Origin: Actinernus sp. WN-2022
Lineage: Eukaryota > Cnidaria > Anthozoa > Actiniaria > Actinernidae
Length of the DNA: 64,000 nucleotides
NCBI GenBank assembly: GCA_030867875.1
Contig: JAOWCC010000019.1
Coordinates: 29,966,966-30,030,965, forward strand
Reading direction: 5' to 3'
This document shows positions 1 to 15,000 of the stretch, piece by piece. The stretch's first letter is position 1. Each line of letters starts with the position of its first letter. The notes below the pieces were generated by a model, which had not been told where the DNA came from, did not search any database, and was given only the letters and a program-made list of their open reading frames with translations. The translations under genes were made by a program, and so were the position numbers.

Positions 1-3000
1 AACTTCTAGCCAAGCAGTGGTTCAATCCCACCTGTACCAGGGGTTATAGTTGCAAATATACTCGACAACAAGAAACAATTACAGTTCTATGCATACTGTA
101 AGTCCCATGACATCACAGACAGGCACAGTTATTTACCTATAAATTGAAGGAATACTCTAAGAATCTGGTAAGAACTCATGTGGGTATTAATCTTCCTGGC
201 TGAGAGTAGATGTGATATTACCATGGCAACAAGGAAGCTGCTGAAAGCACCATGGCCCTATGGGAAAAACAGATTTTAGTGTGTTCTTGAGGTACATGTA
301 CATCACTGAATAAGACGTTTACACTTTTTCAAAACAGCTAATATGTATTTAGAATCAAACAGTCTATGTATTTGAAAAACAACCATATAAATTGTTGATT
401 CTCCCCAAAAGGAATTAATTAATTAATTAATTAATTAAGCCAATCACCCATCACTTAATTAATTAATAACTAAAAGTAATTATTTTTTATTCAATATCCC
501 TGTTCACTGCATGGACATAATTACATGCATTAATTAGCCAATAGGCCTTTATTTTTAATATGCATGATTATATCACGCTTTTGTGATCACCACCAAGCCT
601 CACTTTGGCTAGCCTTCTAGGTGGTGGTGGTGGTGGGGGGGGAGGGTGGGAGGACATTCCTCTCAACACCAAAGTGAGGCTTGGTGGTGATATCATGCAT
701 AAGGCCTATTCACTCTTTTCACATGGTGGCAATCTTGGATTCAAAGTTGCTAAATTAGCCTCACACTGAGGGATATCAGAACGAGTTTAGCCTAGCAAAA
801 AGAAAGAATTACCTCACTTTGAATCCAAGATGGCCACCAGGTGAAAAGAGTGAATTGCGACCCTTCACGCAAATTTGCGTTGGATCGCATAACAACGTTC
901 GCATTGTCAATGTGTTGTCAACAAAGCATTCCCAACGTTTCACAACACTCATCCCTCACAGTTTCCCTTTTGCAAACTTGATAATTTCAGAAATCTCATT
1001 AATGCTTTAATTGTCACAATGACGAGCGAAAAAAGAACGAATAAGATTTTTTTAGACTGATGCGATTTGTCTAATATAATTTTCTGTTTAGAGTGCGGAA
1101 AAGCCAGACCAGCCTGCACATTTTCTTCCCTCACTGCTATTAGAAAGACGTTAGTCAACAGTACACTTACTCAATGTTTTTGAATGAAATGATTTAACAA
1201 CTGCATGGCAACATGAGTTAACGTTTTGAGTCACTTGACTTAAAGCTTCTATTTACGCATCCTGCTTTTTATTACGATTATCAAGCAGGGGTGGCGCAGT
1301 GGTTAAGCGCTTCGCCTCTCACCTCTGTGGCCCAGGTTCGATTCCCGGACGCGGCGCCATATGTGAGTTGAGTTTGTTGGTAATTCTCGCCCTTGCTCCG
1401 AGGGTTTTTCTCCGGGTTCTCCGGTTTTCCTCCCTCCACAAAAACCAACATGCTAAATTCCAATTTGATCTGTGGATTAGCCGGGACTTGGCTTTGATCA
1501 GTCCCCATGGTTGTTTCAGGTCTCGTTAGAAATTCAAAAATTCAAGCAATTGACAACGTTTTACAATGCATTCAGCAAGATCAGCAACGGTTTGGAAATA
1601 GTTCGAAAGGTAGAAGCGTTGTAATGCATTCCGGCATTGACAACGTTTGCTAGTGCATTGGAAATGGTCTACAACGCATTCTCAACGTTCCAAAATGCGT
1701 CGAAACTGAAAATTGAATGGGTTTTCACGTTAAGGGTCACACCTGTATAGTTACAAAAATGTACCTATATAGGCAAGCCTATAAGCGGAGCTCCCAATTA
1801 ACTAGATGGAATCACTGCCTAGATGGAATTTGATGGAGACTAGGCGAATTGGATGGGCAAAACAAAGATAAAACACAAAAATAACTGGTAGCGCCTGGTT
1901 TCAACAGTGCATGTGCAGCTGGTGCAGTACTTTATCAGGCATGTTGCTCGTCGTGCATCGGGGTTCAGGCATGAGGGAAACAGGAACTCATGCAATTTTT
2001 GCTCTCATCCTATATCTATGGTGCTCTGCTCACACGCGGAGCTCCGCTATTATAGTTAATATTAAAAGCAAATGTTTGATAACAACTGTGCAAATCAGAT
2101 CAGTCAGAAGTGGTGTATGGACCTCATTCATAATGGCCGCCACCTAATTTGCATAAATTAGAAGATTAATGTGTACAGAGAAACTATTGCTACCACGTGA
2201 AAGATCGTACCTAAATTAGTAATTGACCACAGTTTGAAAACAATGTTTCAAATTGCTGCCGAGTTATTGGCATTTTCAATGTAGAAAATACATGAAAGCG
2301 AGGCTGGAAAGGCCTACATGGTTTTTCTCATACAAATCTCTCTAATTTCAAATTGCTGTAACTTTACAGCCTTTTATGCTACAACACTCAAATTCTACAG
2401 AATCACCAATGTTGGTATGCTCATTCGCATGGTAAGGATGTTGTTTTTCATACATTGAACATGTGGCTAAACTGTTAAAATACAGAGACCACGCCCTTAT
2501 GAATGAGGTGTATAGACCCATTCGAAAAATGGCTGCTGCTAATTTGCATAATGTTGATATTCAATATTTTCTGAAGAATTAACTAGCCTATATGAAAGAG
2601 CGAGTTCATGTTAGCAACATGTAGCTCTTTGACAACAGAAAAATATATCCTTACAAAGCAATCAACGTTTGAAACTCTGAAGAAACATGAAAACAAGGCT
2701 AGTCAGTCCTGACGTCCTGAATCTCATACAAAACTCTCTTATTTTGAACCTCGGTAACTTCGCAACACTTGGTGCTATGCTCCTTAAATTTTACAAATGT
2801 ACTCATTTTTGCATGCTCTCTGAAGTGACAGTGCTTATTTAGTACATTGTGTAGCAACATTTCATTACAACCAAAGCTTGGTGACACCATTTTTCAAATG
2901 GGTCTATACCCCACTGTAAATCTCTAGTAAGTAAACTCCATGCATGTACTCCATTCGAACACATGTCTACGGGTATTGTTAAGTACTAGATACAGAATGA

Positions 3001-6000
3001 GTAGCTGTGCTTCATCGGATTTACAATCTCGAGCTGAAAGCAAGAGTTCGTAAATCCAGGAGCCCATAACTATAAGGAGCGTCCATCCCGCATACTAGGC
3101 CAATGTCACAGCGTTTTCACAAGTTAGGTTATTTTTAGAACGGTTTCCTGCTATTGTTGAGTTGCAATTATTCCTAAGGGAATAAAATCACAAAAGCGTA
3201 GCAGCCATATTTGTTGGTGTAACAAAAGTAGCTAATGAGGCATCTTTTGTTCCACCATGGTGCAACCCACCAATCGGCGATGGAGGAAATAATCTAAAAA
3301 TAGCCCAGCTTGTAAAAACGCTGTGACACATATATAGGATACGTTATAGGCTCCTGGTAAATCCTATAAAGAACAAAACAAATATTTTACTGTCTCATTG
3401 ATTTCTGTGTGGCGGTTAAAAGTGTATACACACAATCACATAATCCTTTGTAACAAAACTGACCAACCTGCAACATCTCTCTTTGCCGCAACCAAACTGT
3501 GAGAAGTATGATAGCCTCCCTCGCTGAAGGGCAGTCAGTAACACACTGGTATGTATGATGAAGATGACTCTCCATCAACATGTCGCACAGAACCAGTGAG
3601 TTGTAATGTGGTGTTGCTGGACTTGGTTCTGAGAAAAAAATGAAACATTTCCATTTGATTCTCACTACATGCATGTTTTCATTGCTTTTAAGTAATGATG
3701 CAGCTAAGAACTATAGCAGAATCCATTGTTCTGCGGCAATGAGCCTCGCTCACATAGGATTCTCATGTGTTGTAGAATATAGATACACTGGGCGATAGGG
3801 ATGAATATTCTGAAAGTTTGTAGAAAGTACTTGTTTCATTCCATTTTAATGAGGAAATCCTTTTCCAACCAATAGGAATTGCCAAACACAAAAGCTACGA
3901 AACTGGCACATTTGATAAACTGGGCGATAGGGATGAATATTCTGGAATAAAGTTTGTAGAAAGTGCTTGTTTCGTTCCATTTTAATGAGAAAATCCTTTT
4001 CCAACCAACAGGAATTGCCAAACACAAAAGCTACGAAACTGGCACATTTGATAAGGTTCCTCACATACAATTTTCTTTATAAACGACACATGGAACCACC
4101 ATGTAAATCATTTCATCAAACTATAACAAAATCAGAGAAAATGATAGTTCTCACTTACTTTTTGAACAATTTTTATGTTTAAACCAATCAAATCAAGAGT
4201 TTTAACAATACAAATTTAACACCTCACTGCATTCCTTTGCCGTTGGTGCTATCATGAACAATTACTTAATTACTAACATGTACACGATATTGATTTTACT
4301 CATAAAGGCATCAAAGCAATTCAAGTGCCTATGAAGTGAAAAATCCGACCCCATTTTTTTATTTCATTGTATTTAATTTTAGTCTTCCCTTACTAATTTT
4401 GTGCAATTAAAACTCAATTTGGAGAGCGCAAACATTATTTTTCTTCTTGTCGAAGTGAGGTATAATGGGCCTTTTGCAGGAATGCAACCACGTGGAAAAA
4501 ATAATTAATTCATATTTAAATGCACTTGTATGTCGTTAAAGATATGATAATCATATGCATGACGTCAAGTGGTTTGCACTGCCATTTATATTCACAGAAG
4601 TAAAAATATGGCTGACGGCAAGGCTTCTCTGAGAAAAAATCTGCCTGACGGCAAGTAAGATATAATTATTTGCAGTATAATCCTGATAACTCAAACACAG
4701 TTTGAGTTATCAAATGTCGGTCCAAATTTCAGATCATTGCCAGAACTGTGGAAGAACACTATGTGATCATTCCAGAGGATTGAAGAGTAGGAATGTGGAC
4801 ATCAATTTGCCAATACATAATAAATAAACCTATCACTAATGTCTATTTACTGTACCTTGTTTCATATTACTGACAGTGATTTGAAAACTTGATTTGGTAT
4901 TGCAGTTCATCCAAGTACGGCTGTACGATGAGTTCAAGTTAGCGGGGGTAAATTAGTGGGAAATTGTTGTCAAGGGAATCATAATCTTGTTTGAGTTAGC
5001 GGAAAGTTTGAGTTATCCGAGTTGGAGTTATCCGGAGTTAAATTACTCTAATAAAGTGAAGCAAATGCAAAGGAAACTGACATTAGTTCGAGTTAGCTAG
5101 AAGTTCAACTTATCTGAATTCGAGTTATCGATTCTACTGTATAATGAAAATTAGACCAAAAACGCACTTAACCTCTATATTTTGTAGTATTAACGGAGAC
5201 GAATACAGATATGCAAACCACGTGACGTTACGCATGTGATTAGCATACTTTAACGGTGTATAAATTGTCACATGATTTTGGCAATTATGCCTGACTTCAA
5301 CATGAAAAGAAAATGTTTGCACTTTCCAAATTGATTTTTAATTGCATAAAATGACTAAAGGGACGACTAAAATAAAATAAAATAAAATAAAATAAAATAA
5401 TGTTAATTTCCATAAGACACAAAATAACACAACAGTGTACATGTACATGTATGTGGTACAAACAGAAACTAAGACATTTTTCAGTGGCCCAAGTTTGCAA
5501 TCTTTGGGACAACTGGCCTCACTCTGATACCATTGTTACCATGAGAAAGGTGAATCATTTTATTAAACTAGGGGTGAAAGGTTAAATAGTGTTAAGAATT
5601 GCTGTTCCAGTCTTACCCTCATCTTCCGCTGTGGAATCTTCACATTTAAACCAGTGTTGCCTGATATTATTTTTGCTTGGTGCAAATCTTTGTAGCTTGA
5701 AGACCCCCTCAGACAATACTGGAAAGAGTTTGATGGTAAAGTGCTTGCCTGTCTTGCCTGCATGATAAAAAACAAAAAATATAGAAAATTATGAACCAAA
5801 ATTATCTTATAAGTGACCACACGTTGGATAGTTAAATTACATGTAGAATATAATGGCTCCAACTTAACTTCTAAATCCACCAGCAAAATGTATTGGTCTT
5901 TTTCCACAAGAAAAAGCTGGAGTGTACTGGCAAAATAACAAACAAACAAACAAACAAATAAACAAACACTGGATTTCTAACAGGACCTGAAACAACCATA

Positions 6001-9000
6001 AGAGGCTGATCAAAGTCAGGACCTGGCTTAAATTCACAGATCAAATTGGAATTTAGCGTGTTGGTTTTTGTTGAGGGAGGAAACCCGGAGAACCTGGAGA
6101 AAAACCCTCGGAGCAAGGGCCAGATACCAACAAACTCAACACACATATATCCGCATCAGGGGATCAAACCTGGGCCACAGAGGTGAGACGCGAAGCGCTT
6201 AACCACTGCGCCACCCTAGCTTCCCGGATCCATGACCTTGTCATGATCATCTCTGCATCTGTACTCTAATAGATTATGCATGGTTATTGACCAATCAGAG
6301 TGAAAGTTTTGCTGCTTTTTTAATACTGTAGCAGTGAGCAAGACTGTATTACCATAACTTACCTTTAGGCTTCAGCAAGAGTATTGGCCTGAATACATCG
6401 CCATTGGAGTGAGTAAACTTGACATCAGCACACAAGTCACTTTTGACCAAATGGGTGGCAATGACACAAAGGTACAGAGCTCTCTTATAATGGTACCTCA
6501 GGTTAAGGTAGTCCTTGGCTTGGAAGCATTCCTGTTACATCACATATAAAATGGTTTAACAATGACAGTATGAACTGCATGTATGTATCTGATATTTACC
6601 ACATAAACTAGCTGTTATGAGCTCTTGGAAATTGCTTGCATTTACATATATTATAATTATTAAATTTAATAACCCACTTTCAATATTAATATATTGCTTC
6701 ACTTTTTACAAACACAAAGATTTCAATATGAGGCTCAGAGATATATTAAATCTATTCTTTTCTCTTATAAATTATTTACATTCACAAACTGTTATAACTT
6801 TAGCTCAAAATGTCATAAATTTATGTACTAGATATATTGTTTATTTTGATGCCTTGACTGCAGACTGTTATAAAAACTGAATTACTAAGGTTTACACATT
6901 GTTCTAAAAATATAGACTGTAAATATAAAGTATACATGTATGTAACGTGTATGCAACCTCTTACTAATACTAATAACTACACAATCGTGGAAAACACTGG
7001 TTATACTTAATTCCTTATTAATTAACAGGGGGAGTTATAATGTTCGGCGCTGAATATTATAAAATGTTCTTGAAGTAGTTCATCTTACATAAGGGCACAG
7101 TAAAAGGCCTAACATATAATAATATATTATATTATTATTATATTCAATAGCCCAGTTTTAATACATACTTCACTTGTCGCATGCAAAGGTTTCACATAAA
7201 GGCTCAGAGACAAATTAAATCTATTCTTTTCTCTGACAATATAATTATTAAATTCAATTTATCAGTAACCTCCTACTGAAACCTTAAGTTGTGCATGGAA
7301 AGTGTTCTTGAAGCAGAAATCGAAAGTGCGCTATTATAATAGTTTTAATACTTTTAAAATAACACTGCTTTTGAAATTACATAAAATACAGATCTACAAC
7401 TATTTTTCACTTTGGGCCACTAATACTCCAAAACTTAATGAAATTAAGCTATGCATCTTTTAATAAACACTCCAAAAAACTCTTGATATTTATTTTATTA
7501 CACTTTAGTCCACAAAATTGGACCAAACCTGTATTTTTATCCATATATGGCAATCTTTGCTGTCATTATTGTTTACACTGTACATCATTTTTACCTCATT
7601 AATGCAAGAGTTGTCACAGCCATAGATGTACATTGTATAGTACATTCTTTGTAAATATTACAGTTATAATGTTCTGAAAAGTCTATTTCTCAATTGCAAA
7701 AAAAAAAACATTTTCCTTATGATTCTCAAATATTTGGTAATTACTAAGTGTGACATAATAATATCCTTCAATTCGTATCTGTAGCTTCAAAATTATTGAG
7801 GTTTGATTGATTCTAATGAGGAATAAATGTCTCCTGGTTAGCTCAGTGGTTAAGCTCCAGTCTGTCATGTGGTAGGTCGTGGATTCAAACCCCGGCCAGA
7901 CCAATTAACACTCAGGGTCTTTATAAAAATAACTGAGCAGAAGGTGATGCAAACAATCTTGTTCTCGAAATGCATATGGTTAGACCTTCACATCTTCTCA
8001 GATACATGTAGGGATGTAAAATTGTAGGTCCTATACGTTGGCCTTAAGTTTATCAGTCTCACCAGACTGTCAAGTTTACTTTACTTCATGTCAACAAAGA
8101 TTGCCCTATACAGTGTCACATACATTTACATGTACGTCAGTCACAAAATTAAGTTGTTGGCCTTTCAACAAAAAAATACCTTGGGCATCTGAACAGCTAT
8201 ATCCACATTAAACCCAGGCTTGATCATTGTTCCTAGCAGATAACTTCCAACAACTTTGACAGCCGATGGTGTGAGGAATTGGAATTTGCCTTTCACTGGT
8301 GATGGGGTTGCTGGGAGTGGAAACTTCACTTTCTTTGAAAGCCATGATGTGTCTGGCAACTGTACATGACAATAACAATAATATTACTGAGATTGGGACT
8401 GGGAATACGAGTTTCTATGCAATATCCCCGGCGAAAATATGTTCATGATTTCATGAACCAGCATGAACTATTCATGAAAGTTCATGAACAGTTCTTGATA
8501 TGTTCTTGACTGGCAATTGTCTCAGTTCATGAACTAAAATTCATGAAATGTTCATTGAACTGTTCCTGAATATTTCATGGTCACTGATAAATACCAAATA
8601 TGTTCATGAACTTATGATGAATTGTTCACGAATGGAACAAAATACAATTTTTCTTGAAAGGTTCACTGAATTATTTCAAGAACATTTCATGAACATTTCA
8701 AGAACCTAAGATGGTTCAGGAGAGTTCATAATTAATTCATGAAATATAATAATGAATCTCTAATGAACTTTCATGAACTCATGAACTGTTATAATTTCAC
8801 AAAATAATAAGTTGAAGAACCTTTCATGAACATTATAAAAACGCTAGAAAGTTCATGAGAGTTCACAAGAAATTCATCAACTGCAACATTAATAACCTCT
8901 GATGAACTTTTACCAACCCTATATTATTCTTGAGACCACATTCAAACTGTAATCAACATAGCAATAGCTTTTTTTCCATGGTCTATTAGCTCCCCGAGCG

Positions 9001-12000
9001 TACATGTAGTTAATAATAATGACACTAACAAATTTAAGACCGCTGTACGCCAACATTTTATTGAATCAGGAGAATGGTTTTATTTTTTTAATGTTGTTAT
9101 CATATTACTAAGTGTGTCTCCTTTTATCATGGCATTATTATTAACCTAGTTGTTATTATTGTAAAAAAATAAATTAATTTACACTGATGTGATATGGTTA
9201 CACCGTTTTATCAGTTAATAAAGTAGAACCCGTCTGGCAGACAACATAATCAATGAAACAACAATGCATTGTCTTTTCCGGTTCAAATGAGTTCATTCAG
9301 CCAAGTTCCCCTTGCGAAATGAATTGCCAGGTTTCTCAGGGAATCCTTAAGGAACAGAGGCTACTGCATGGAAAGGCTACATAATTATTTTATTTGAAGG
9401 CAGGATAAACATCACAATAAATACAATGAAATGAGAAATAAAATAAGTTAAATTAAGATAGCAGTCGTGTGAGGAGGCTGAGGGCTGAGACTAAAATAAT
9501 ATTAAGCATCACAGCATTCTCCTGGTTATTTTAGACTGAGTTGACTTACCAATTTGACTGGCTTGTTCAAAAAGGAAATTCCCATCGTTAAAATAAGCAA
9601 AGTATTTCTGTCTGCCCCTTTGAAAATGTGTATTTCTGCTAAGAAATTCGAACAGAAGAACGTAGGACCTTCGATCTCCGACTCTTACTTTTATGAGTTA
9701 AGACTGAAACCAAGTTGACCATATTTGGTTGGCAGAGTTACCAGGCCTCCAGGGGCGGTTATTCTTTGAAGGGATGTGTGTTGCTTAGTTGGACTTCGAG
9801 TTTTACAAGCTCAATGAAAGGTTAATTCAAAGAGTATTTCAAGCACAATATTCTTTAGATGGAATGATAATAATAACCGCTGCAACTGAGAGGCATCACT
9901 AGTTCTGGATGGCACGATTTAATGGAGAAATATGTACAGTAGCCGAGTAGGTAAGCTTTAAATGTCTTACTTTTATACTACCACCTGGAAATACGATATA
10001 TGTGCTTTCAGTTTCACGCAACAGTCACTAACTAAAACCACTATTATAGCTTAGAGTTTTCTAGTAATTCAGTTCGTTTTAATAGATTATTGCTCAATAG
10101 AATATACTTCAAATAACAATGTCAATGTGGTAAAATCCTTCCCGAACATGTCATCAAAAATGGCCGTTATTTTATCTGACATTATCTGACGTTATTTTAT
10201 CTGGGGGCCCCGTATTCGTTCAGCAAAATTCGCATTAATCTTTGGTAAAACTGTTCTTACCACGAAAATATTTCAGTTATGACTTTTGTAGATCTTACAG
10301 TTTGGAATAAAGTTTATATTTTGTATACATGAATCGAAGTTCTAAACCCTGCGGCGTAAAATTTTCAAACCAAGAGATTACTGCTTGATGGCCTACGGGA
10401 TTCACAGAGCAAGAAATCCTACTAAATTGTCAATTATAAAAGCAATTCTAATGTGAATCATAATTCCAGATTTGTTGGTTATATCGTTGCAGGTCTTGGA
10501 GTTGCAGATCCATTTAAGCTTGCCAAGTCTTGAAATAAACAGGGGCAAGTCAAATGCATCAGTACACATGATGTAGTGACTGAAAAACCGAATCGCTTGT
10601 ATTTAGAACTAGAAATTATGCTATAGATAACAAACTAAAAGCTGGACTAGCATGAAACACGCATTAACTCTTTATTGAATGGGATGTTGTTTTTATGTTA
10701 CTTTATTTATAATTACTTTATTTATCATCATGGTCAAGTTTGATGTGTTCATGTCCGATTCATGAACTATTCATGAATCTACCAAATCTAAATTTTTTTA
10801 TGAATTACTGCTTGTAAATGTTCATGCCTGATTCATGAACTGTTCATGAATCTAACACAAATCTATTTGAACAGTGACTGTAAATGTTCATGCCTTATTC
10901 ATGAACTGTTCATGCCTTATTCTTGAACTGTTCATGAATCTACACAAATATATTTGAACAGTGCCTGTAAATGTTCATGCCTGATTCATGAACTGTTCAT
11001 GAACCATCGTCATGAAATGTTCTTGTACTTTTAGGTCATGAGATGTTCATGAAAATCATCTTTCATGAATGTGGCCATTTAATGTTCATTCCCATTCATG
11101 AACAGTTCATGAATATTTCATGAATGTTCATGGACATAAATTCATGAACCATTCGTGAATTGTTCATCAAAGTTTTGCCGGGGATACATTATGTACACGT
11201 AGTGATCGACAGTCCATGTAATTCATAGTTCTATGCCTATCAATTAAAAGCACTTTAGACCAATCAGAATGCAGCAGTTCCCCCGAGCGCCATCTTGTCC
11301 TCATCAATTTCTGTACAGTTTTAGTGAAATTCCAAGCTACAGCATTATAAGGTTTCACTGCACAAATGCAAATTTGGACTAGATCATGGAGGACTGGATA
11401 CTAGCTAGTAGCACCATCACATTGTATGTATTACAACTGATTTCAGTGTTTATAATACATGCATATAGCATACATTCAAGGCAGTCATTCGACATACTTT
11501 GTAACCAGGCTCGCTGGTTTATCATGGTTTTGAGTACCAAATCTAATAATTTAATAGGTGCTTTTTCATATTCAATTACTTGACAAACTTTGCTAACATG
11601 CATTGCTGACCAGAAGTGGCAAAATTTGCATGGAATAATTATGTTGAGTAAATGAATGATTGTCTAAAAAACGTGAAACACTGCCTATGCACGTACATAA
11701 CACTGAAATGGGTTGTAATTTGTACATGAATATGGTGGTTAAGACTCTGACCAACAGATCCAATGGTTACTGCTGGATAAAGTACCAGCAAGGATAGCCT
11801 CCTATGCAGCAATTCTCGGACCCACAGAGCCACAGAAGAATGGCTACAATATAGGAGGCTACATATATACAGCAAGGACAGTGAAGGTAAACAAAATATG
11901 GTAATTAGTATAGTTGATTATTATGGGCAGTATATAATGTAGCACTGTAAGGAGACAGGGAGAGGGGTAGGGGTAGGAAGTGATATTAGGGGGAGGTAGG

Positions 12001-15000
12001 AAAACAGGGGGAGAGAGAAGGGTGAATTTAGTTTTAGTACACAAAAAATAACCTAGTACATAACCTATTGTACATGTATATGTAGGTAATTATTTTTACC
12101 TCATACAAAAATTACCTACTTACAACATACGTGTATATGTTGTAGGTCAAATTGACCCTGAGTCAATTTAACCTAGGTCAAATTGACCCCAAGTGAATTT
12201 AACCTAGGTCAAATTGACCCGAGTCGATTCAACCTGGTTTTTGTGTTTTGAAGGTAATGTTTTCTTTAGTAATTTTTTCAAGATTCTAAAAAGGGAACTT
12301 ACATTGAACGTTCATTGATATCAAGGTTTATAAATGTTTAAGGGTTTGGGTCAGTTCACAAGGAACATTTAAGAAGTATTATATTTCTGTGTTGTTTAGT
12401 GATTAATAGCCCTAAAGAATCCTACATTAGTGAGCACCTGTTGTTGACAGTTAGGGTCTTGTTAAATGTAGGGGAAGGATTTGGATTAATTCACAGGACC
12501 ACTGAAGAAGGATTACAGTCTGTATTATTTAGTGACTAGCTGTAAACAGCCTAAATAATATTAGTGAGCATACGTTGTTGATGGTTAGGGTGTTTTTAAA
12601 TGTAGGGTTAGGATTTGTATTAGTTCTCAGCATCATAGAAGAAGGATTACAGTCTGTATTATTTAGTAACTAATAGTTCTAAACACCCTATTCTAAATAA
12701 ATTAGTGACTATAGCTCTAAATACCGAAAATTATTGAGCACCCATTGTGGACGGTTAGGGTGTTTTTTAAATGTAGGGTTAGGTTTTGCATTAGTTCTCA
12801 GGACAATTGAAGAAGGATTACAGTCTGTTAAATAAATTAGTGATTAGTTCTAAACACCCAAAATTAGCGAGCAAGCATTGTGGATGGTTAGGATGATTTT
12901 AAATGTAGGGTTAGGTTTTGCATTGGTTCACATGCAGGACCATTGAAGAAGCATATTTTCTCTGTTGTTTAGTGACTTACCGGTATAAGCTCTAAACACC
13001 CAGAATTAGTGAGCTTACAGAGGTTACTGTTCGGGTTTGGATTAGTTCACAGGTCAAATAGATTGATTTATACATGTAATAGTGCTAGGAATGATTTTGC
13101 TTGGAGTGGGGTGTTAACTGGCTTTAATAAATCTGCTTGTTAATTACTGGCCCTCATGTGCATGGAAACGGCAAAGTGAAATATAACTGTTGATAACGTT
13201 TTGAGTTATTTATGTGTAAGTTCTCGAACATTTATCTATTCCTGCATCTTTTCACACCTCTGTGGGCGATTCTTTCATGAGAGACCAAGACAATATAATA
13301 CAGCATTTCTTTGAGTCACTTTCCAATTGTGTTTTATTCCATTTGAAAAGCTGAGTCTAACGAGTGCGAGCCGGTAATACTCCAAGATCCTCTGCACTTG
13401 TTACTGAGATACTGTTTAGCTCTTGAATCGTATAAATCTTCTTCTAGATACAATGTTAGAGGTGATTCGCTTTCTTTTCCCTTTCTTCTCCCTTTGCTTT
13501 ATCTGTCAGTGATCTGAGTGATTACTCTGCAAAAGTCGGCTCGGTTACGTTGACACAGTTTGTTTTGAAGTACGAGTGGAACCGTAATGAAGTACACCTG
13601 ATCACCTATAAACAATGTATTTTTCCTGTATTTTTCTGGATTTAGCTTTCTTATAATTACTTCCCTTGAATTGTTACAGTTTTCATGAAAGAATGCAGAG
13701 TCAACACAAACTTTACAGTTTGGTCCAGGTTTAATATCGTCCATGTTTTTCGAAAGATTGTTTCCAAGTCCGATTTTGTTAGCAGTACGCATGCATGCAT
13801 AACGAGAGGGACTGGGTTCCACGATTACTCACATGGAGAATAAATGATGCGTTCAAATCAACAAGCACTTTCGTGGCGCAGTGCGATAATCCACTGGATT
13901 AATATCTACCAGGCATTCCTCGTGATTCAGCCAAGTTAAGTCCGATCAGGTGAGGTAAGTAAATGGATGGGTAACTTGAATGTAAGTGGTCAGGCATGAC
14001 ATCAGGGGGGTTAAGAAAGGGATAGAAGTAGGGGGTGGTAGTAGGAAGGGAAGGGGGTACTCACTGGTTAGCTCAGTTGGTAGAGCACGGTCTAGAGTGC
14101 GGGAGGTCGGGGGTTCGAATCCTGGCCGCGTCCTTGGGCAGGGACGTTTATAAGCCGTTGGCCTTGTCTCCTTCTACTTCTAATCAGTATTTGAAGGGGA
14201 CGTGAAAGAACCTGTTGTACTACTCGAAAAAGAGCAGGGGATTGTCACCCGGTACAGCAGCCTGGCCATTGCACTAACCACACTCAACATTGTAAACTGA
14301 GTGGCAGCTATTAGCGCCGTGAAGCAGTCCGAAATAATTCACTGACGGGATATGTCAGTCATATGTAAAGCGCCATGAAACTGTGGTTGATATGGCGCTA
14401 TATAAATGTGGCCATTATTATTATTATTATTACGTAGGAAGAAGAGGGGAGGGGTGGGTTGCAAAAATATTTTTTGTAGAGGAGGGGTGGGTGATTTTTC
14501 TTTTCTTTTTAGTACTCCCCCATAAAAAACTAAACCTCCTTTTTATGAATCCCCAAAAATAATAAATCCTTTTTTAAAAGCATTGATAGCCAAACCTGAT
14601 TGACTCTGGGTCAATTTGACCTGAAGGGTCAATTTGACCTGAAGGGTCAATTTGACCTGCAACATATACATGTAGCAATATTAAACTATACAGCGTACAT
14701 GTGTATCAATTTTAACATAAATCGCATTACTAATATAAATAATAGAAGATATTACATGGCCGTGCGGAGATAGGAATTTTATCTTCGAGTGTTGATGAAA
14801 TATCTTATGAGTGAGCGCAGCGAACAAGTAAGATATTTCATCAACACGAGAAGATAATTAAGATTCGTATCTCCAAGCAGCCATGTAATGTTCTGTTTAA
14901 TATATAATTATCGATGAAATACCAGTTTCAATCTCTTACTAAAAAGGCTAGAAATCTCTGAAAGTCAGTCATATTTTCAAAAGTGATATCTTCATGTGTG

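Larger units (their letters stand above)
12129..14674. mobile_element. TIR element with GGTCAAATTGACC termini
   Basis: Ends are inverted copies of TACRTGTATATGTTGYAGG followed by three to four repeats of the palindrome GGTCAAATTGACC at each side (12144-12230, 14600-14658). It contains a degenerate tandem array (12339-13056) and a SINE (14063-14433). No transposase frame. Borders are good to a few bases. Confidence 0.7.

Noticed and set aside
3836..4070. Two overlapping minus-strand frames with repeated CASFVAFVFGNS
   Set aside because: Direct result of the 131-bp tandem duplication; no homology seen.
5563..5949. Long minus-strand frame across NOL6 exon 6
   Set aside because: It is in the wrong frame: neighbouring exons only join if the other frame, which gives PSKNNIRQHWF, is used.
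11167..11358. Minus-strand ORF of 63 codons as a possible NOL6 exon
   Set aside because: It straddles the right end of the 8425-11184 transposon, and NOL6 exons 3 and 4 join directly in phase.
14063..14135. Functional tRNA gene
   Set aside because: A and B boxes are present but the acceptor ends do not pair, and a SINE body with (ATT)n tail follows; partial copies exist elsewhere in the window.
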